From positions 1-64,000 of the forward strand of contig NZ_JBGQOG010000005.1 in the NCBI RefSeq assembly GCF_052113705.1: DNA of 64,000 nucleotides. The letters run 5' to 3'. Source of the DNA: JBGQOG01 sp052113705. Its GTDB lineage: Bacteria; Pseudomonadota; Alphaproteobacteria; Rhodobacterales; Rhodobacteraceae. The notes under the pieces were generated by a model. The model searched no databases and had not been told where the DNA came from. It worked only from the letters and a program-made list of their open reading frames with translations. The position numbers and the translations under genes were made by a program. Positions 8,392 through 17,228 of this stretch are shown here, piece after piece (position 1 is the first letter of the stretch; every line of letters begins with the position of its first letter).

Positions 8392-8952
8392 TCAGTAAAT
8401 CGGTGGCGAGACCACCCAGATAATCACGGCGGGGACGCTGCCCTCATTCTTCCAGCCGTAGCTCTTCTGCTGGAACTGGAAGCTGTCGCCGGTTTCAAGC
8501 AGCACTTCGAGATCGTCAATGCGCAGCGTGAGCCGCCCCGCAATCAGGATTCCGCCGTCCTCAGAGGCCCGCGCCGTCTTCATGCCGCCGCTGTCGCCGC
8601 CCGGCGCGAAGGTCGATTTAATCATCTCGAAACTGCCGCCCAGCGTTGGGGACAGCAATTCTTCGGTCAACCCGGTCTCCGTGGTGCCAAGCGTCATGCG
8701 GTCTGCGGCGCGCATGATCAGGCCGCGTTCCTCGGGCCTCTGGTTTTCAGAGCGAAAGAAGAAGCTGATGCTGACGCCGAAATGTTGCGCGATGGCTGAA
8801 AGGTCGTTGATCGAGGGCATGGTCTGGCCGCGCTCGACCTGACTGAGCCAGCCGACGGATCGTCCAAGGACCGTCGTCAGCTCCTTGATTGTGATGCCGC
8901 GCGACTTGCGCAAAGCACGAATATCGTTTCCAACCAATGTGTTGAGGATCAA
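8392..8952 (-). CDS. XRE-family regulator with C-terminal cupin (PuuR-like)
   Basis: The 186-residue protein has an XRE helix-turn-helix at about residues 9-65 (IRALRKSRGITIKEL, then GRSVGWLSQVERG). A C-terminal cupin barrel follows, ending in ETGDSFQFQQKSYGW. This HTH-cupin layout is that of PuuR and similar regulators of polyamine and amino-acid catabolism, where the cupin senses a small ligand. It lies upstream of the DapA-ALDH-oxidoreductase operon on the same strand and back to back with the methylglycine dehydrogenase genes, so it could control either or both. Confidence in the fold is high and in the target low. Confidence 0.85.
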   Translation of the reverse strand: MILNTLVGNDIRALRKSRGITIKELTTVLGRSVGWLSQVERGQTMPSINDLSAIAQHFGVSISFFFRSENQRPEERGLIMRAADRMTLGTTETGLTEELLSPTLGGSFEMIKSTFAPGGDSGGMKTARASEDGGILIAGRLTLRIDDLEVLLETGDSFQFQQKSYGWKNEGSVPAVIIWVVSPPIY

Positions 8953-9142
8953 GTCTCAGGAAGCCTTCTGATGCCGCGGCCCATAATCGTCGCTGCGCCG
9001 CTCAAAAACAAGGCTCCAATCGCGGCAGAATAAAAAATCGACGCCAACTTTTCGATTAATGAAATTTAGTATTTGATTTTCATTTTCAGGCGCGACATGG
9101 TCACTTTATTCACAATAGCAGCGACCGAGCAGGAGATCGTCA
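8953..9142. promoter_or_regulatory. Divergent promoter region between XRE-cupin gene and dehydrogenase operon
   Basis: These 190 bases separate the divergently transcribed regulator and the first methylglycine dehydrogenase. The stretch 9030-9095 is strikingly AT-rich for this genome and contains repeated ATT and AAA runs such as TTTAGTATTTGATTTTC. It is the best candidate in the gap for promoter and operator sequences. A GGAG lies just upstream of the ATG at 9143. Confidence 0.45.
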
Positions 9143-11584
9143 ATGTCCGCCTTTCCCGCCTCAGCTAGGGTTGTCATCATCGGCGGCGGCGTCGTCGGGG
9201 TCTCTGCACTCTACCACCTCGCGAAAGCGGGCTGGAGCGATTGCGTGCTGCTTGAGAAGAACGAACTGACTGCTGGTTCCACCTGGCACGCGGCAGGGAA
9301 TGTTCCGACCTTCTCTTCCAGCTGGTCCCTGATGAACATGCAGCGGTATTCAGCGGAACTCTATCGCCGCCTCGGCGATGAGGTCGACTATCCCATGAAC
9401 TACCACGTCACCGGTTCGGTTCGGCTTGGCCATACGCCCGAGCGGCTCGACGAATTCCGAAAGGTGGTGGGCATGGGGCGGCGGCAGGGCATGGGAATGG
9501 AGATCCTGAGCCCCGAGCAACTGCAGGAGAAATATCCCTTTGTCTCGGCCGAAAACCTGACGGGGGCGCTCTACGATCCGAACGATGGCGACATCGACCC
9601 GGCGCAGCTGACACAGGCTCTGGCCAAAGGCGCCCGGATGGCAGGGGCCCGGATTGAACGGTACTGTCCTGCGACCGGCGTGCGGCGCGAGGGCGAGGAA
9701 TGGGTGATTGAGACGCCAAAGGGCGAGATTCGCTGCGAGTATGTCGTGAACGCGGCCGGTTACTACGCCGCCGAAGTGGCGCGCTGGTTCGGGCGCGAGC
9801 TGCCGATGGTGGTTATGAGCCATCAATACATGCTCTTCGACACCGTGCCGGAACTGGAGGCGTGGTCGAAAAAGGTGGGCCACAAGTTGCCGCTCCTGCG
9901 CGACGTAGACAGCAGTTACTACCTGCGGCAGGAGAAATTCGGCTTCAACCTCGGCCCCTACGAGCGCAACTGCAAGGCGCATTGGATCACGCCGGAAGAC
10001 CCGTTCCCCGAGGACTTCAGCTTCCAGCTGTACCCCGATGACCTCGATCGGCTCGAGTGGCACATCGGTGACGCGATGGCACGGGTTCCCCTGCTGGAAC
10101 AGGCGCCCCTGACCAAGGTCATCAATGGTCCGATCCCCTATACGCCCGATGGCAACCCGTTGATCGGCCCGATGCCGAGCGTGCCGGATGCGTTCGAAGC
10201 CTGCGTCTTCACTTTCGGCATCTGTCAGGGCGGCGGCGCGGGCAAGGTGCTGGCCGAATGGATCATCGAGGGCCGCACCGAGTGGGATATGTGGTCCTGC
10301 GATCCGCGCCGCTTCACCGGCTTTGAGGATCGCGACTATGCGATTGCCAAGGGGATGGAGATCTACGGCAACGAATATGCCATGCATTTTCCCCATCACG
10401 TCTGGCCCGCCGGTCGCGGCAAGAAACTGTCACCGGTTCACGATCGGGTTGCAGCCCTCGGTGCGCAGTTCGGTCCCTACAACGGATGGGAGCGTGCGCT
10501 CTGGTATGCGCGTCCGGGGGACGCCATTTCTGAGGCGGCACAGAAGACTTGGCGGCGCGATGGCCCCTGGTCGGGCGCGGTGGGCGAGGAATGCGAGGCG
10601 GTGCGCGATCATGCGGGCATTCTCGACCTGCCGGGCTTCTCTCGCTTCCATGTGAGTGGCGCAGGCGCGGCGGATTGGTTGTCGCGGCAGATTACGGGCC
10701 GTGTGCCAAAGATCGGGCGGATCGGCTTGGGCTATTTCGCCGATGACGCGGGCCGGATCGTGACCGAGATGTCACTGGCGCGGCTGGGCGCGGAGGAGTT
10801 CTGGCTGATCACCGCGGCCGCCGCGCAGTCGCATGACCGGGAATGGCTGCTCAAGCACATGACCCCGGGCCTGACGCTGGTTGACGAGACCACCAACTGG
10901 AGCACGCAGATCCTCACCGGCCCGAAGGCCCGCGCGATCCTGGCGCAGGTCACCGGGGCAGATCTGTCGCTGCCGTGGCTCAGTCTGCAGGAGGCCGAGA
11001 TCGCCGGGCGTCCGGTTCGGCTGATGCGGGTGAGCTTTGCGGGCGAACTCGGCTGGGAGATCCATTCCCGCACAACGGATACGGCGGCCATCTGGGATCG
11101 GGTCTGGGCGGCGGGGTCAGGTCATGGCCTGCGCGCCTTCGGGATGTTCGCGCTCGATGCGCTGCGCATCGAAAAAGGCTATCGCGTCTGGAAGGGCGAT
11201 CTTTCGACCGATTACAGCGTGCTTCAGGCCGGTCTCGGGCGCTTCATCGACTGGACAAAGCCCGATTTCCGGGGCCGCGACGCACTGATGGCTGAGCGCG
11301 AAGCCCCGCAGCCGCGCCGGTTCGCGGTGCTGCAATTCGACAGTCCTGATCATGACGCGCCGTATATGGCCTCGCTCTGGACGGGCGACCGGATCGTGGG
11401 CGAGGTCACCTCGTCAGGTTGGGGCCATCGCCTGAACGCCTGCCTCGGCCTCGGCATGCTCGATGCCGACCTGAACATCCCCGGCACGCTGCTGGAAGTG
11501 GAGATTTTCGACCGTCGCTTCCCCGCACAGGTGCTGGGCGAGGCCGGTCTCTGGGACAGCAACAACACGCGGCTCCGGGCCTGA
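9143..11584 (+). CDS. Dimethylglycine/sarcosine dehydrogenase-like protein (FAD + GcvT fusion), copy 1
   Basis: An 813-residue fusion enzyme. Residues 1 to about 370 form a DAO-type FAD domain with GGGVVG at 14-19 and STWHAAG at 47-53. The His of the WHAAG motif is the residue that carries covalent FAD in mitochondrial dimethylglycine and sarcosine dehydrogenases. From about residue 430 to the end it is a GcvT/aminomethyltransferase domain that binds tetrahydrofolate and captures the released C1 unit, ending in the usual FxGRDAL and RLNACLGLG blocks. It is the first of two tandem genes, 32 bases upstream of copy 2. Substrate is an N-methylated glycine or similar amine; choice among dimethylglycine, sarcosine and others cannot be made here. 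Confidence 0.87.
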   Translation: MSAFPASARVVIIGGGVVGVSALYHLAKAGWSDCVLLEKNELTAGSTWHAAGNVPTFSSSWSLMNMQRYSAELYRRLGDEVDYPMNYHVTGSVRLGHTPERLDEFRKVVGMGRRQGMGMEILSPEQLQEKYPFVSAENLTGALYDPNDGDIDPAQLTQALAKGARMAGARIERYCPATGVRREGEEWVIETPKGEIRCEYVVNAAGYYAAEVARWFGRELPMVVMSHQYMLFDTVPELEAWSKKVGHKLPLLRDVDSSYYLRQEKFGFNLGPYERNCKAHWITPEDPFPEDFSFQLYPDDLDRLEWHIGDAMARVPLLEQAPLTKVINGPIPYTPDGNPLIGPMPSVPDAFEACVFTFGICQGGGAGKVLAEWIIEGRTEWDMWSCDPRRFTGFEDRDYAIAKGMEIYGNEYAMHFPHHVWPAGRGKKLSPVHDRVAALGAQFGPYNGWERALWYARPGDAISEAAQKTWRRDGPWSGAVGEECEAVRDHAGILDLPGFSRFHVSGAGAADWLSRQITGRVPKIGRIGLGYFADDAGRIVTEMSLARLGAEEFWLITAAAAQSHDREWLLKHMTPGLTLVDETTNWSTQILTGPKARAILAQVTGADLSLPWLSLQEAEIAGRPVRLMRVSFAGELGWEIHSRTTDTAAIWDRVWAAGSGHGLRAFGMFALDALRIEKGYRVWKGDLSTDYSVLQAGLGRFIDWTKPDFRGRDALMAEREAPQPRRFAVLQFDSPDHDAPYMASLWTGDRIVGEVTSSGWGHRLNACLGLGMLDADLNIPGTLLEVEIFDRRFPAQVLGEAGLWDSNNTRLRA

Positions 11585-11616
11585 CCGGCAGCCATCAGTG
11601 AACGAAAGAAGGCATC

Positions 11617-14067
11617 ATGGTCAATTTTCCCACCCAAGCGCGGGTCGTCATCATCGGGGGCGGCATTTCCGGCTGCTCGGTCGCCTATCATCTGGCCAAG
11701 CTCGGCTGGAAAGACATCGTGCTTCTGGAGCGCAAGCAGTTGACCTCCGGCACCACCTGGCATGCGGCCGGTCTGGTCGGGCAGCTGCGCGCAAGCCAGA
11801 ACATGACCCGGCTGGCCAAATATTCCGCCGATCTCTACACCAAGCTCGAGGCCGAGACAGGGCTCGCCACCGGTTTCCGGCAATGTGGCTCAATCACCGC
11901 CGCGCTGACGGGCGAGCGGCGGGAAGAGATCCTGCGGCAGGCGAGCCTCGCCCGCGCTTTCGGGGTCGAGGTGAATGAACTTTCCCCGGCGGAGGTGAAG
12001 GACCTCTATCCGCATCTCAATATCGAGGGCGTCACGGCAGGCGTGCATCTGCCGCTCGACGGGCAGGCGGATCCGGCCAATATCGCGCTGGCACTGGCCA
12101 AGGGCGCGCGGATGCAGGGCGCGCTGATCGTCGAGCAGACCAAGGTCACCGGCGTCACCAAGGCGGGCGGCCGTGTGACCGGCGTCAATTGGCAGCACGG
12201 CGAGGAGCAGGGCCATATTGCCGCCGATATGGTGGTGAACTGCGGTGGCATGTGGGGGCGCGATCTGGCCCATGAATCTGGCGTCACCCTGCCGCTGCAT
12301 GCCTGCGAGCATTTCTACATCGTCACCGAGAACATCCCCGGCCTGACGCAGATGCCGGTGCTGCGGGTGCCGGATGAATGTGCCTATTACAAGGAGGATG
12401 CCGGAAAGATCCTGCTTGGCGCCTTCGAGCCGGTCGCAAAGCCCTGGGGGATGGCGGGGATCCGCGAGGATTTCTGCTTCGACCAGCTCCCCGACGATTT
12501 CGAGCATTTCGAGCCGATCCTGGAGATGGGCATCAACCGCCTGCCGATGCTGGCGGAAGCTGGCATCCACACGTTCTTCAACGGGCCGGAGAGCTTCACG
12601 CCGGATGACCGATACTATCTGGGCGAGGCGCCGGAGCTCAAAGGTTACTGGGTCGCCGCCGGCTACAACTCCATCGGCATCGCCTCTTCGGGCGGGGCTG
12701 GCATGGCGCTGGCGCAATGGATGAACGATGGTGAGCCGCCGTTTGACCTCTGGGAGGTCGACATCCGTCGCGCCCAGCCTTTCCAGAAAAACCGCCGCTA
12801 TCTGCGCGAGCGGGTCACGGAAACCCTCGGACTGCTTTATGCCGACCATTTCCCCTATCGCCAGCCCGCCACCGCGCGCGGGGTGCGCCGCTCGCCGCTG
12901 CATGAGCATCTGAAAGCGCGCGGGGCGGTGTTCGGGGAATCTTCGGGCTGGGAGCGGGCAAACTGGTTTGCGACCGAAGGGCAGGAGCGGGATTATCGCT
13001 ACAGCTGGAAGCGGCAGAACTGGTTCGAGAACCAGCGTGCCGAGCACATGGCGCTGCGCGAAGGCGTCGGCATTCTGGACATGACCTCCTTTGGTAAGAT
13101 CCGGGTGGAGGGGCGCGATGCGCTGGCCTTCCTGCAACGGCTCTGCGCGAACGAGATTGACGTGGAACCGGGGCGCATCGTCTATACGCAGATGCTGAAC
13201 GCCAGGGGCGGGATCGAAAGTGATCTGACAGTGACGCGGCTGACGGAAACCGCCTTCTTCCTCGTTGTTCCCGGCGCCACATTGCAGCGCGATCTGGCCT
13301 GGCTGCGCGGGCATCTGGGCGAAGCCTTCGCTGTCATCACCGACATCACGGCGGCCGAGGCGGTATTGCCGGTCATGGGGCCGAAGGCGCGCGATCTGCT
13401 GGCGCTGGTCTCACCCAATGATTTCTCCAACGCCGCGCATCCCTTCGGAACGGCGCGGGAGATCGAGATCGGCATGGGCCTCGCCCGGGCGCATCGGGTG
13501 ACCTATGTGGGCGAGCTTGGATGGGAACTCTACATCCCCACCGATCAAGCGGCGCATATTTTCGAGACGCTGCTCGAGGCGGGCGAAGAGGTCGGGCTGA
13601 AGCTCTGCGGCCTGCATGCGATGGACAGTTGCCGGATCGAGAAGGGCTATCGTCATTTCGGCCACGACATCACCGATGAGGATCACGTTCTGGAGGCGGG
13701 CCTTGGTTTCGCGGTGAAGACCGGCAAGGGCGATTTCATCGGACGCGACGCGGTGCTGCGCAAGCGCGAGGCTGGCCTTGGTCGCCGGATGGTCCAGTTC
13801 CGGCTGAAGGATCCTGAGCCGTTGCTGTTCCACAACGAGCCGGTGCTGCGCGACGGCAAGATCGTCAGCTTCCTGACCTCGGGCAATTACGGCCATGCGC
13901 TCGGCGGTGCCGTGGGGCTGGGTTACATACCGCTGCGCGAACCGGGCGAGAGTGCCGAGGCGCTGTTGGCCTCGCGGTATACGATCGAGATTGCGGGGAA
14001 GGTGGTCGAAGCCGAAGCCAGCCTTGCTCCCCTCTACGATCCGAAATCCGAGCGCGTGAAGGCCTGA
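11617..14067 (+). CDS. Dimethylglycine/sarcosine dehydrogenase-like protein (FAD + GcvT fusion), copy 2
   Basis: The 816-residue product has the same architecture as its upstream neighbour: GGGISG at 14-19, covalent-FAD His49 in TTWHAAG, then a C-terminal folate-binding GcvT domain with GELGWELYIP and GRDAVLRKRE. Residues around the active site differ from copy 1; WHAAGLVGQLRASQNMT here replaces WHAAGNVPTFSSSW. The copies are therefore old paralogues with probably different substrates rather than a recent duplication. Start chosen at ATG 11617 after GAAAGAAGG. With the betaine transporter at 1-3 kb it could oxidise successive demethylation intermediates of betaine. Confidence 0.87.
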   Translation: MVNFPTQARVVIIGGGISGCSVAYHLAKLGWKDIVLLERKQLTSGTTWHAAGLVGQLRASQNMTRLAKYSADLYTKLEAETGLATGFRQCGSITAALTGERREEILRQASLARAFGVEVNELSPAEVKDLYPHLNIEGVTAGVHLPLDGQADPANIALALAKGARMQGALIVEQTKVTGVTKAGGRVTGVNWQHGEEQGHIAADMVVNCGGMWGRDLAHESGVTLPLHACEHFYIVTENIPGLTQMPVLRVPDECAYYKEDAGKILLGAFEPVAKPWGMAGIREDFCFDQLPDDFEHFEPILEMGINRLPMLAEAGIHTFFNGPESFTPDDRYYLGEAPELKGYWVAAGYNSIGIASSGGAGMALAQWMNDGEPPFDLWEVDIRRAQPFQKNRRYLRERVTETLGLLYADHFPYRQPATARGVRRSPLHEHLKARGAVFGESSGWERANWFATEGQERDYRYSWKRQNWFENQRAEHMALREGVGILDMTSFGKIRVEGRDALAFLQRLCANEIDVEPGRIVYTQMLNARGGIESDLTVTRLTETAFFLVVPGATLQRDLAWLRGHLGEAFAVITDITAAEAVLPVMGPKARDLLALVSPNDFSNAAHPFGTAREIEIGMGLARAHRVTYVGELGWELYIPTDQAAHIFETLLEAGEEVGLKLCGLHAMDSCRIEKGYRHFGHDITDEDHVLEAGLGFAVKTGKGDFIGRDAVLRKREAGLGRRMVQFRLKDPEPLLFHNEPVLRDGKIVSFLTSGNYGHALGGAVGLGYIPLREPGESAEALLASRYTIEIAGKVVEAEASLAPLYDPKSERVKA

Positions 14068-14076
14068 CTGTACCGC

Positions 14077-14090
14077 CCCGCGTTTGCGGG
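14077..14090 (+). terminator. Weak hairpin after the dehydrogenase pair
   Basis: CCCGC-GTTT-GCGGG forms a five-base-pair stem ten bases after the stop codon of copy 2. There is no T-run, so it is at best a weak or Rho-assisted terminator. Confidence 0.35.
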
Positions 14091-14453
14091 CAGCGTCGCC
14101 GTGATCAGACAGCCCACTTCCGGCTCAATTCCCATCTGATTGGCCACGGCAATCGCGCTGCCCGATTTGTGCGTGAACTCTGCTCGGATCGCCCCAAAGA
14201 TCGGGGCCGCATCTGGTTTCAGCCCAGCCCTGAAGTCCCCCTGCGGCCCTGTGGCGGCCAGAACCGCCTCTGGCACCGCACAGGCCTCTGCCGTCGCTTG
14301 CGGCAAGGGGGCCTTCGGGGTGACGCGGCTCCCTTCGGCGGTGCTTTGGCGGAGGACGCCACAGTTTCCCCCTTGGCGTGGCGGGAATGCTTGCTCACGG
14401 CGCGAAAAACCGGGACACCCGGGGGCAGGGTCCGCAACCGGAAAGCATGTGCC
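14091..14453. other. Unassigned gap upstream of LysR
   Basis: About 360 bases with no recognised gene. A minus-strand frame is open across it (end near 14034) and reads as plausible protein, for example GDFRAGLKPDAAPIFGAIRA and KSGSAIAVANQMGIEPEVGC. It has no credible start and overlaps the LysR gene at its upstream end. It may be a fragment of a deleted gene or chance. The plus strand also stays open but offers only poor starts upstream of the LysR ATG. Confidence 0.35.
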
Positions 14454-15359
14454 ATGACACCATTCCGCGCCATCGCCGTTTTTTACCACGTCGCCACCCT
14501 CAATTCGGTGGCCGCTGCGGCCGAGCATCTCAGCGTCACGCCCTCGGCGGTCAGTCAGCAGATCCGCGCGCTGGAGGAGCAGCTGGGCACCACGCTGATC
14601 ACCAAAGTCGGCCGCAAGATCCGTCTGACCGAGGCGGGAGAGCGCTATTTTGAGCTGATCGCCGATCAGGTGGCGGGGATTATCCAGTCTACCGATCATA
14701 TGCGCGGCTCAAAGACCGCCACCTTGCTGACCATCCGCGCGACGCCGACCATTGCCACCAAATGGCTGCTGCCGCGGCTGCCCGGCTTTCTCGAGGCCAA
14801 TCCCGGCATCGACATCCGGCTGGACGGCACCAATGAACCCACCGATTTCAACCGCGATCTGGTGGATCTTGAGATCCGCCACGGCACCGGACGCTGGCCG
14901 GGGCTGCATGTGACGCCGCTGGTCGAAGAGATGTTTTTGCCGGTCTGTTCGCCCGGGCTTGCCGATCCCTATTCGCTGGAGGCGGCCGATCTGTTGAAGT
15001 TTCGCCTGATCCATTCGGTCAAGGCGCAGGTGCAATGGACCGCCTGGTTTTCCCACTTGGGGATCGTCGAGGAGACGCCGCTGAAACGGCTCTATTTCGA
15101 CCGCTCGCATATGACGGTGGATGCCGCCGTGCTGGGCATGGGGGTGGCGCTGGAAAGCAATCTGATGATGGAGCGCGAGCTGAAAGAGCGGCGGCTGATA
15201 ATTCCGCTGCGCGAGGTTCCCAAAATGCTGATCTCCACCCAATGGCTGGTCTGTCCGCATGCCAATCTGCGGCGCAGCCGGGTGCGCCGCTTCGTGGACT
15301 GGATCGAGGCGGAGGCGCGGCTCTGGCATGCCTCGGTGCCCAGCTATCAGTTTAGTTAG
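14454..15359 (+). CDS. LysR-family regulator of the sugar-acid operon
   Basis: The 301-residue product carries a LysR helix-turn-helix at residues 1-62 (FRAIAVFYHVATLNSVAAA, then VTPSAVSQQIRALEEQLG) and an effector domain. The ATG at 14454 starts directly at the conserved N-terminus; the longer open frame upstream adds about 95 residues of low-complexity sequence and is rejected. The gene stops just before an AGTTTAG/CTAAACT inverted repeat and lies 214 bases upstream of the operon at 15574, on the same strand. It is the likely activator of that operon. Confidence 0.85.
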   Translation: MTPFRAIAVFYHVATLNSVAAAAEHLSVTPSAVSQQIRALEEQLGTTLITKVGRKIRLTEAGERYFELIADQVAGIIQSTDHMRGSKTATLLTIRATPTIATKWLLPRLPGFLEANPGIDIRLDGTNEPTDFNRDLVDLEIRHGTGRWPGLHVTPLVEEMFLPVCSPGLADPYSLEAADLLKFRLIHSVKAQVQWTAWFSHLGIVEETPLKRLYFDRSHMTVDAAVLGMGVALESNLMMERELKERRLIIPLREVPKMLISTQWLVCPHANLRRSRVRRFVDWIEAEARLWHASVPSYQFS

Positions 15360-15367
15360 GCTAAACT
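15349..15367. promoter_or_regulatory. Inverted repeat, candidate LysR operator
   Basis: AGTTTAG-TTAGG-CTAAACT is a perfect seven-base inverted repeat with a five-base spacer. It overlaps the LysR stop codon and lies about 200 bases before the operon start. Its AT-rich composition in GC-rich surroundings suggests a protein-binding site; no T-run follows, so it is not a typical terminator. Confidence 0.45.
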
Positions 15368-15573
15368 ATCCGGCAGAAAAGTTAAATTGTTCTCCCGCTC
15401 TGGCTGGGCGAGGGTAGGGGCGTCGGGTTGCCCGACCTCTGGGAGGAGCCTTCAGCATTGCGCACCCTGCAGCGGCGGACCTTTGCGGTCCCGCGGCCCG
15501 GGTGCCTGCATGCCACCGTCTCTCCCGTGCAGGAATGTCCGGCCCGCCAAGGGGCCCTGAACGGAGTAGTCAG

Positions 15574-16938
15574 ATGAACCTTTCCTTGATGCTTGCCGAG
15601 CGTCACGCCGCCGGCCGCCCGATCCGCGTTGGTCTGATCGGGGCCGGCAAGTTCGGCTCGATGGTGCTGGCGCAGGCGCGCAAGATCCCCGGTTATCACA
15701 TCGTCGGCGTCGCCGATCTGGATGCGGGAAAGGCCCGCACCTCGCTCAAGCGCGTCGGCTGGGAAGACAATGAATATGCCGCCACCTCGCTGGGCAATGC
15801 GATGGACACCGGCCGCACCTTCGTGACGCAGGATGCCAAAGCCCTGTGCGATTTCGAGGGGATCGAATGCATCATCGAGGCCACCGGGCATCCGTTGGCG
15901 GGCACCCGCCACGCGCTGATGGCGATTGAGGGGATGAAGCATATCGTCATGGTCAACGTCGAGGCCGATGTGATGTGCGGCCCGATCCTGGGCAAGATGG
16001 CGCGCGACAAGGGGCTGATCTATTCGATGGCCTATGGCGATCAGCCCGCTTTCATCTGCGAACTGGTGGATTGGGTGCGCTCCTCGGGGTTTGAGCTGAT
16101 TTCGGCGGGCAAGGGTATGAACTTCCAGCCGGAATACCGCTATTCCACGCCGGACACTGTCTGGGGTTATTTTGGCTGGTCCGAGGAATTCGTCGCCAAG
16201 GGTGACTTTAACCCCAAGATGTACAATTCCTTCACCGATGGCACCAAGGCCGCGATTGAGATGGCGGCGGTGGCCAATGGCACCGGGCTCGATTGCCCCG
16301 ATGACGGTCTGGCCTTCTATCCCTCGGGGCTGCAGGATCTGGCGCAGGTGTTCAAACCCGCCTCCGAAGGCGGGCGGATGCCGAAAGCCGGTCTGGTCGA
16401 TATTGCGGCCAGTCAGGAACCGGACGGGCGCGAAGTGCTGAACAACATCCGCTACGGCATGTTCGTGACCTTCAAGGCACCCGACGAATACACCCGCGAA
16501 TGCTTCAAACAATATGGCCTCCTGACCGACAAATCCGGCTGGTATGGCTCAATGTGGCGCCCGTTCCACCTGATCGGGCTGGAAACCTCGGTCTCGGTGC
16601 TCTCGGCGGTGCTGCGCGGTGAGCCGACGGGCTCGTCGCGGGAGTTCCGCGGCGATGCGGTGGCCACGGCGAAAAGCGATCTGAAGGCGGGGTCCTATCT
16701 GGATGGCGAGGGCGGTTATGCCACCTGGGCCAAGGCGATCCCGGCGACGATCTCGACCGCGATCGATGCGCTGCCGATGGGGCTTGCGCATCACGTCAAA
16801 CTCAAGCGCGACATTGGCCGCGATCAGATCGTGCGGATGTCGGATGTGGAGCTGGTGGATGACCTCGATGTGGTCAATCTGCGCCGCGAGCAGGTCCGCA
16901 CCATGGGGCCGAAGGCCGTGGCCGAGGCAGCGGAATGA
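15574..16938 (+). CDS. NAD(P)-dependent oxidoreductase, homoserine dehydrogenase-like with C-terminal SAF domain
   Basis: A 454-residue enzyme with an N-terminal Rossmann fold (VGLIGAGKFGSMVLAQ, residues about 19-34). A central catalytic region includes VNVEADVMCGP and ISAGKGMNFQPEYRY. A C-terminal segment of the SAF type (about residues 360-450, ending DDLDVVNLRREQ) completes it. The overall layout is that of the COG4091 group of predicted homoserine dehydrogenase-like proteins, most of which have no assigned substrate. GGAG precedes ATG 15574 by eight bases; the longer frame is rejected. The stop overlaps the start of the ABM gene. Neighbours suggest oxidation of a hydroxy or sugar acid rather than homoserine metabolism. 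Confidence 0.82.
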   Translation: MNLSLMLAERHAAGRPIRVGLIGAGKFGSMVLAQARKIPGYHIVGVADLDAGKARTSLKRVGWEDNEYAATSLGNAMDTGRTFVTQDAKALCDFEGIECIIEATGHPLAGTRHALMAIEGMKHIVMVNVEADVMCGPILGKMARDKGLIYSMAYGDQPAFICELVDWVRSSGFELISAGKGMNFQPEYRYSTPDTVWGYFGWSEEFVAKGDFNPKMYNSFTDGTKAAIEMAAVANGTGLDCPDDGLAFYPSGLQDLAQVFKPASEGGRMPKAGLVDIAASQEPDGREVLNNIRYGMFVTFKAPDEYTRECFKQYGLLTDKSGWYGSMWRPFHLIGLETSVSVLSAVLRGEPTGSSREFRGDAVATAKSDLKAGSYLDGEGGYATWAKAIPATISTAIDALPMGLAHHVKLKRDIGRDQIVRMSDVELVDDLDVVNLRREQVRTMGPKAVAEAAE

Positions 16939-17228
16939 GCTTTGTCGTTCTGCCCCGTTTCACCGTAGAGGAGGGCCAGCTGGAGGCCTTTCTCGCGGCG
17001 GCGCGCGCCGATGCCGAGGCATCGGTAGCCCACGAACCGGGCTGTTTGCAGTTCGACGTGGTGGTCGACCGCAGCGCGCGCCTGGCAGAGGTGGTCTTTT
17101 ACGAGGTCTACACCGACCGCGCCGCCTTTGACGCGCATCTGCAAACCCCGCATCTCGAAGCCTTTCGCGCGGCGCTGCACCTGTGCACCGAAGGCCCGGT
17201 GGGCTTTTACGAGCGGGTGGTGCCGTGA
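16935..17228 (+). CDS. Antibiotic-biosynthesis-monooxygenase (ABM) fold small protein
   Basis: The 97-residue dimeric alpha-beta-barrel protein has the ABM signature: VVLPRFTVEEGQLEAFLAAA, EPGCLQFDVVVD, FYEVYTDRAAFDAHLQTPH. Family members act as cofactor-free quinol monooxygenases or as isomerases of reactive carbonyl compounds (YgiN, LsrG). It overlaps the preceding stop by ATGA and its own stop is overlapped by the next start (GTGA), so it is translated in step with two dehydrogenases. An isomerase role on a sugar-acid intermediate is an inference from that setting. Confidence 0.82.
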   Translation: MSFVVLPRFTVEEGQLEAFLAAARADAEASVAHEPGCLQFDVVVDRSARLAEVVFYEVYTDRAAFDAHLQTPHLEAFRAALHLCTEGPVGFYERVVP

